Of a DNA stretch of 10,104 bases, positions 6,708 to 10,104 are shown piece after piece. This DNA comes from JADLHS01 sp036274115 (GTDB lineage: Bacteria > Verrucomicrobiota > Verrucomicrobiia > Limisphaerales > JADLHS01), in assembly GCA_036274115.1 (NCBI GenBank), contig DASUGI010000016.1:1-10104 (forward strand), read 5' to 3'. A program made the translations under genes and the position numbers. Under the pieces are notes generated by a model, which was given only the letters and a program-made list of their open reading frames with translations, was not told where the DNA came from and searched no databases. How positions within the stretch are numbered: position 1 is the stretch's first letter; every line of letters begins with the position of its first letter.

Positions 6708-7520
6708 TCAATAGAAGAAGTAGGGCTGCGTGTTGGAACCGTGAATTGCCGTGTGGCATCCGGCGGTCCAGCAGGTGCCGTAACGCGTGAAGGTAGTGTG
6801 ATCCTTGTTCCCAATAAAAAGACGCCCGGGCGCGGCTGGATTTTGCACTTGTGCGTGACAACGCAAACAGAGGTTGGAGTCGCGAGTGGTCAGCAGCTTC
6901 GCGTTGACCGAGCCATGAGGATTATGGCAACTCGTGCAACCTTCGCGCAGTGCCGCATGCTGAAAAATGAAAGGCAGAGCTTGTTCCCGATGACACTGCG
7001 CACAATTTTCATTGAGCCGGGCCATGGCTAATCCACCCGCGGGTTTCAGGATGTCCATGCCGTGAGGATCGTGGCATTGCACACAATTCATTTTCCCTTC
7101 CATGACCGGGTGGTGTTGCGGAAACTGAAACGCAGCGCGAATTTCCTGATGGCATTGAAAGCAGCCCTCAGGATTTTTGCCGGGATTGATGATGAACTTT
7201 TCGAGCCCACCGCGACCGGCCATCGCAATGTGTTTACTGCCGGGGCCGTGACAGGATTCACAACCACTCTGGCCAGCCATCGGGGCGTTTTCCACATGCA
7301 ACTTCGCATGCGGGCTGGCGGGGAAAATTCGGGTGATGTTCGCGTGACAGTCCAGACAGGCCTGGTTGCCGGCATAGTTTGCGCCTTCAATCTGAAGCGG
7401 CGCAACTACCGTCCGATTTACCGTGGAGCAGGAGTTTAGCAACAGGCTGCAAAGGCCAACGCTGGACGCCAGCGCCAACGCGGCAAGAGAATGCCGGTTC
7501 ATCACCTTTAACACGCGCAT
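6708..7520 (-). CDS. Multiheme c-type cytochrome, DmsE/MtrA-like (7 CXXCH + 1 CX4CH)
   Basis: This gene encodes 270 aa. CXXCH heme sites start at C55, C87, C120, C146, C173, C195 and C218, and a CX4CH site lies at C250-W-T-A-G-C255-H256, giving seven to eight hemes. Paired motifs such as C-H-D-P-H-G (149-154) and C-T-S-C-H-N-P-H-G-S (195-204), and the ending H-T-A-I-H-G-S-N, are typical of the DmsE/MtrA family, which carries electrons across the periplasm into an outer-membrane porin. Decaheme members are the norm; eight hemes recalls Geobacter OmaB. The N-terminus is an export signal with a possible lipobox L28-N-S-C31, so it may be a lipoprotein. ATG 7520 is chosen because AGAAGG (7534-7529) sits 8 bases upstream; an in-frame GTG at 7529 overlaps that site. 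An ECF-type promoter lies at 7554-7582. It probably forms an operon with the barrel gene. Confidence 0.9.
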   Translation of the reverse strand: MRVLKVMNRHSLAALALASSVGLCSLLLNSCSTVNRTVVAPLQIEGANYAGNQACLDCHANITRIFPASPHAKLHVENAPMAGQSGCESCHGPGSKHIAMAGRGGLEKFIINPGKNPEGCFQCHQEIRAAFQFPQHHPVMEGKMNCVQCHDPHGMDILKPAGGLAMARLNENCAQCHREQALPFIFQHAALREGCTSCHNPHGSVNAKLLTTRDSNLCLRCHAQVQNPAAPGRLFIGNKDHTTFTRYGTCWTAGCHTAIHGSNTQPYFFY

Positions 7521-7553
7521 GAGACGCACCTTCTGAGAATCGGCATTTGAGGT

Positions 7554-7582
7554 TATGACACATCAATCTCGCAGTGGTTCCC
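7554..7582 (-). promoter_or_regulatory. ECF-type promoter of the cytochrome-barrel operon
   Basis: On the minus strand, GGGAAC (7582-7577), 17 bases, then GTCATA (7559-7554). Hexamer, spacer length and the TC in the -10 equal those at the sigma gene promoter. Transcription from about 7547 would give a leader of about 27 bases containing the AGAAGG ribosome site. Confidence 0.65.
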
Positions 7583-7584
7583 GT

Positions 7585-7608
7585 TAATCCTTTCCTCAGC
7601 GAGGATTA
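7585..7608. promoter_or_regulatory. Inverted repeat upstream of the cytochrome promoter
   Basis: TAATCCT (7585-7591) and AGGATTA (7602-7608) form a perfect 7-base inverted repeat around a 10-base centre, which itself overlaps a second one, CCTC-AGC-GAGG (7594-7604). The centre lies about 50 bases upstream of the predicted start of the cytochrome transcript and directly behind its -35 element, a usual place for an activator to bind. No T-run follows on either strand, which argues against a terminator. The protein that would bind is unknown. Confidence 0.4.
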
Positions 7609-7703
7609 GCCAGGCTCGTCAGAATTGATGCAACCTGGAGCGGGAATCTTACGGACGTCGTGCCAGCTTTAACGGACCGAGAACGTCACGACAACCAAAA
7701 TTC

Positions 7704-7732
7704 TGGAACTTATTCCCTGTTCAATCATCATT
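7704..7732 (+). promoter_or_regulatory. Weak ECF-like promoter candidate before the Ig-domain gene
   Basis: TGGAAC (7704-7709), 17 bases, then ATCATT (7727-7732). Spacing equals that of the three better sites, but the first -35 base and the ends of the -10 differ. Transcription would start practically at the ATG at 7741, giving a leaderless mRNA, which would fit the lack of a ribosome site there. Confidence 0.25.
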
Positions 7733-7740
7733 CCTCCACA

Positions 7741-8760
7741 ATGAATGCGAGAATCAGGTTCAGGCGGCTTAACCCGATGTGGTTTGGAGTTCTCCTTTCC
7801 GGCGTGATCCTGGCGCGCACCGGGCCAATGGCAAAAGCGGACCCGCTCTTGTGGACGGGATCCAGCATCACCTTCAGCCAGACCGTCGCAAACTCGACTT
7901 CCCGGGATACGATAATTACGAATTTTGTTCAGCTGACGCGAAATAACACCAAATGGCTCTTTAACACTGCTGCTGGACAGACGGCCGCCGTTGCGGGCTC
8001 TCCCTCGAATACCCTTTGGGCGTTCGCCATGCGCTCGGGAACAAACATCGTCATCTCGTCCCTGGCAGATGTAACCAACCTGAGCTACCAATCTTTTGAT
8101 TCCTACCGCACGGTCAACCCGGGATCTTTCGACATCACACTACTGGGAAATAAACAAATGGTGATGTGGGTTACCAACCTGGACATTTACATCCCGGTCA
8201 AGTTTACCGCGTGGCCTCACGGGGGCGGGCGCTTCGCCTACATTCGTTCTACGGCGCCGCCGGTGGCACCAACCGTGAGCATCACGAACCCGGTTAACGG
8301 AGCCGTTTTTGCCGAGCCGGCCAACGTTCAAATTCAAGCGTCCGCCGCAGTGAGTAGTGGATCGGTGACCAACGTACTATTCCTCGCAAACGGTGTTTCC
8401 TTTGGCTCTGATTCGACCCCTCCCTTCGGTGTCACGAACAACGGTCTGGCGGCCGGGGCTTACGCGCTTACCGCCGTCGCTATCGCCGCCGGAACTTCCA
8501 CGACCTCACCCGTTGTGAACATCTCAGTCGTCTCTCCGGTCGACGTCGCGCTCACCGCCCCGCAAATCACCAATAACGTATTTTCCTTCAATTACACCGC
8601 AAATCCCGGACTCCGTTACTTCGTTCAAAACTCCTCAAACCTGATTGACTGGCTGTCCGTGGCAACAAATGTTGCGGTGGGCAATCCGGTTCATTATACC
8701 TCGCCTTTGCCGCCTGACGACGCCCGCTATTTCAGGGTTGGGCGACTGCCGAATCCGTGA
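7741..8760 (+). CDS. Secreted protein: uncharacterised N-terminal domain, bacterial Ig domain, C-terminal module
   Basis: This gene encodes 339 aa. Signal peptide: M-N-A-R-I-R-F-R-R then a hydrophobic stretch, with cleavage probably after about residue 33 (M-A-K-A). Residues 34-173 form a domain with L-T-R-N-N-T and G-G-G-R-F-A-Y-I-R-S-T, seen in uncharacterised exported bacterial proteins. Residues about 177-264 (P-T-V-S-I-T-N-P-V-N-G-A-V-F ... V-L-F-L-A-N-G-V ... A-Y-A-L-T-A-V-A) fit a Big-type bacterial Ig domain. Residues about 271-335 (R-Y-F-V-Q-N-S-S-N-L-I-D-W ... R-Y-F-R-V) form the same small C-terminal module as the 104-aa protein at 300-614. The frame is open back to a GTG at 7660, but that would put 27 polar residues ahead of the signal peptide. 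No clear Shine-Dalgarno precedes the ATG. The role is unknown; adhesion or matrix is a guess from the domains. The next gene starts 34 bases on. Confidence 0.82.
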   Translation: MNARIRFRRLNPMWFGVLLSGVILARTGPMAKADPLLWTGSSITFSQTVANSTSRDTIITNFVQLTRNNTKWLFNTAAGQTAAVAGSPSNTLWAFAMRSGTNIVISSLADVTNLSYQSFDSYRTVNPGSFDITLLGNKQMVMWVTNLDIYIPVKFTAWPHGGGRFAYIRSTAPPVAPTVSITNPVNGAVFAEPANVQIQASAAVSSGSVTNVLFLANGVSFGSDSTPPFGVTNNGLAAGAYALTAVAIAAGTSTTSPVVNISVVSPVDVALTAPQITNNVFSFNYTANPGLRYFVQNSSNLIDWLSVATNVAVGNPVHYTSPLPPDDARYFRVGRLPNP

Positions 8761-8794
8761 TCTTCCTTACTTGTTGAATCGTGTTGTGTGAATT

Positions 8795-9565
8795 ATGACG
8801 TCTCGTGTGAAGGCTTTGCTATTTTCCTGGGCGGTCTGCTTTGCGGTCGCCTTCGGTGTCGGTAAGGCGGCAACTTTCAGCACGACTCCCATTGCGGACG
8901 CCTACGTTGCGACCGGACCCTCGGGCGAACTCAGCGCCAATAACTATGGAGGTGGAGGCGCTCTGGGACTGGCCGCCCCCAATCTCCCATTGGGCGAATT
9001 CCAAACGGTAATTAAGTTCGGGCTGTCGAATGTGCGTAACGCCTTCGATGCACAATTCGGCGTGGGGCTTTGGTCAGTGCAATCGGTCACACTGCAACTG
9101 ACCGCTTCCTCTCATGGCGATGTCATTTATAACGAAATCGGGCCGGGGCAGTTTAATATTTCGTTGCTGCAGAATAATTCCTGGATGGAAGGGACGGGCC
9201 GTGCCAGTGCCCCAACGAGCGACGGCATTACTTTTAACAGCCTCCAGAGCGCCTATATCAACAACACGACCGACGAGCCATTGGGAACCTTTAGCTTCGG
9301 CGGCGCGAGCAGTGGTGACGACAGCTACGACTTGACGCTATCCCCCACGTTGATCACTCACCTTTTGGCCGGCGGCGATCTTAGCCTTCGCCTGTATGCC
9401 GCTGACGACAGCGTGAGTTATCTTTTCAGTTCCCGCGCGACGGGAACCGTGGCAAACCGCCCAACCTTGATCATCAACGCCGTCCCTGAGCCGGGTGGCG
9501 TCGCGTTGACGGTTACGGGGCTGGCAGCGCTTTTCTCTGTCGGTCGACGAATCCGGCAAAAGTGA
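8795..9565 (+). CDS. PEP-CTERM surface protein with DNRLRE-like beta domain
   Basis: This gene encodes 256 aa. Residues 1-26 form a signal peptide (M-T-S-R-V-K, hydrophobic core, G-K-A-A). The mature start T-P-I-A-D-A-Y-V-A-T, then N-N-Y-G-G-G-G-A-L-G-L and T-V-I-K-F-G-L, followed by V-Q-S-V-T-L-Q-L, resembles DNRLRE-type domains, which form jelly-roll-like modules in cell-surface proteins and some carbohydrate-active enzymes. The tail V230-P-E-P-G-G, hydrophobic segment (about 236-249) and R-R-I-R-Q-K is a PEP-CTERM signal for exosortase sorting. It shares sorting with the CHRD protein at 1-234. The start at 8795 gives a proper signal peptide, though no good ribosome site is visible. It probably shares a transcript with the Ig-domain gene 34 bases upstream. 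No terminator is visible after it. Confidence 0.85.
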   Translation: MTSRVKALLFSWAVCFAVAFGVGKAATFSTTPIADAYVATGPSGELSANNYGGGGALGLAAPNLPLGEFQTVIKFGLSNVRNAFDAQFGVGLWSVQSVTLQLTASSHGDVIYNEIGPGQFNISLLQNNSWMEGTGRASAPTSDGITFNSLQSAYINNTTDEPLGTFSFGGASSGDDSYDLTLSPTLITHLLAGGDLSLRLYAADDSVSYLFSSRATGTVANRPTLIINAVPEPGGVALTVTGLAALFSVGRRIRQK

Positions 9566-9613
9566 GTTTTGCGCGGGTCCCTTTCAGTCACGCCGGTGGG
9601 CGCTCCGCAGTTG

Positions 9614-9646
9614 AATCAGTTGCCTGAATTCGCTTCAATCAGTTGC
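9614..9646 (+). repeat. Short direct repeat before the rdgB-like gene
   Basis: AATCAGTTGC occurs at 9614-9623 and again at 9637-9646, two bases before the ATG at 9648. The remainder of the 82-base gap 9566-9647 shows no convincing promoter, ribosome site or terminator. The repeat is short enough to be chance. Confidence 0.3.
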
Positions 9647-9647
9647 T

Positions 9648-10104
9648 ATGACGACGCTGCTGATTGCGACGCGCAATGCCCATAAGGTTGCGGAAATTCG
9701 TGCCATCCTCGGTGACGGGTTTCAGTATTTGACGCTGAAAGACTTTCCCGCTGCCCCGAATGTCATCGAGGACGCCGGTACCTTCACCGCCAACGCGATG
9801 AAGAAGGCCACCGAACTTGCCCGTTGGCTGGGAGGCGCAGAACTTTCAGCCTTCAGCCCTCAACCTTCAATGGTCTTCGTGCTCGCCGACGACTCGGGTT
9901 TGGAGGTGGACGCTCTTGATGGGAAGCCAGGTGTTTATTCGGCGCGCTTCGCGGCCATGGATTCCGGTCAGCATGGAAACTCCACCGATGCCGAGAACAA
10001 CGCAAAACTCCTACGCCTGCTGAAGGACGTGCCATCAGAAAAGCGGACGGCGCGATTCCGTTGCGTGCTGGCGTTGACTCCGGTTATTCCTCAGCAGGTT
10101 GAGA
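9648..10104 (+). CDS. rdgB: RdgB/HAM1-type non-canonical purine NTP pyrophosphatase (5' part)
   Basis: The first 152 residues are present; the gene runs off the window. The family hydrolyses ITP, dITP and XTP to monophosphates plus pyrophosphate, keeping deaminated purines out of DNA and RNA in the cytoplasm. Signature elements are in order: L-L-I-A-T-R-N-A-H-K (5-13) for substrate binding, F-T-A-N-A-M-K-K-A (46-54), A80-D-D-S-G-L-E-V-D with the catalytic Asp pair, G-K-P-G-V-Y-S-A-R-F (92-101), and R-F-R-C-V-L-A (137-142). Between L-A-R-W-L-G-G and V-L-A-D-D-S-G there are about 14 extra residues (64-77) compared with E. coli RdgB, encoded by a repetitive TTCAGCC/TTCAACC-like stretch. The frame stays open across it, so the gene is probably intact. 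The start ATG 9648 fits the family N-terminus exactly although no ribosome site is seen. Confidence 0.93.
   Translation, partial: MTTLLIATRNAHKVAEIRAILGDGFQYLTLKDFPAAPNVIEDAGTFTANAMKKATELARWLGGAELSAFSPQPSMVFVLADDSGLEVDALDGKPGVYSARFAAMDSGQHGNSTDAENNAKLLRLLKDVPSEKRTARFRCVLALTPVIPQQVE

Noticed and set aside
7521..7529. GTG at 7529 as start of the multiheme cytochrome
   Set aside because: It overlaps the AGAAGG ribosome site that is ideally placed for the ATG at 7520.
7660..7740. Upstream GTG start for the Ig-domain protein
   Set aside because: It would add 27 polar residues before an evident signal peptide.
1..10104. CRISPR array, tRNA/rRNA genes, insertion sequences or phage genes
   Set aside because: No regularly spaced repeats, no tRNA-like or rRNA stretch that I could recognise, and no transposase or phage-like protein was seen in the window.

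Overview
The window looks like a chromosome fragment of a Verrucomicrobiota bacterium, probably of the Pedosphaera/Limisphaera kind. The assignment is an inference from protein style: PEP-CTERM surface proteins, a prepilin-like protein with an H-X9-DG motif, a planctomycete/verrucomicrobial-type monoheme cytochrome domain, and small 'Y-x-x-Q-x-S-x-x-L-x-x-W' C-terminal modules. No 16S rRNA, tRNA or mobile element is visible, so the placement is not proven.

Layout: 1-234 is the end of a CHRD-domain PEP-CTERM protein, followed by a clear intrinsic terminator. 300-1629 holds two tightly spaced genes: a small secreted protein and an outer-membrane barrel-like protein with an N-terminal CXXC and a His-rich loop. 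1752-2651 is a prepilin-like H-X9-DG protein. It converges on a minus-strand ECF sigma/anti-sigma pair (3934 to 2658, 4-base overlap). A 329-base gap (3935-4263) contains two ECF-like promoters, a candidate small gene and three hairpins. Next, on the minus strand, comes a two-gene unit: a multiheme c-type cytochrome (7520-6708; seven CXXCH plus one CX4CH) followed by a large outer-membrane-barrel candidate whose N-terminus is a monoheme cytochrome domain (6645-4264). A divergent intergenic region leads to plus-strand genes for a secreted Ig-domain protein (7741-8760) and a PEP-CTERM protein (8795-9565). The window ends inside an rdgB/HAM1-type nucleotide pyrophosphatase gene (9648 onward).

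Main point: the cytochrome/barrel pair resembles an MtrA/MtrB (OmaB/OmbB) porin-cytochrome conduit that moves electrons across the outer membrane, with the unusual feature that a cytochrome c domain is built into the barrel protein. The promoter upstream of this pair, the promoter upstream of the sigma gene, and a third outward-facing promoter share one layout, GGGAAC-N17-[G/C]TC. This suggests that the adjacent ECF sigma factor controls itself, the electron conduit and a small divergent transcript: a self-contained, envelope-sensing, electron-transfer regulon. The promoter and regulon claims come from reading by eye and are hypotheses.
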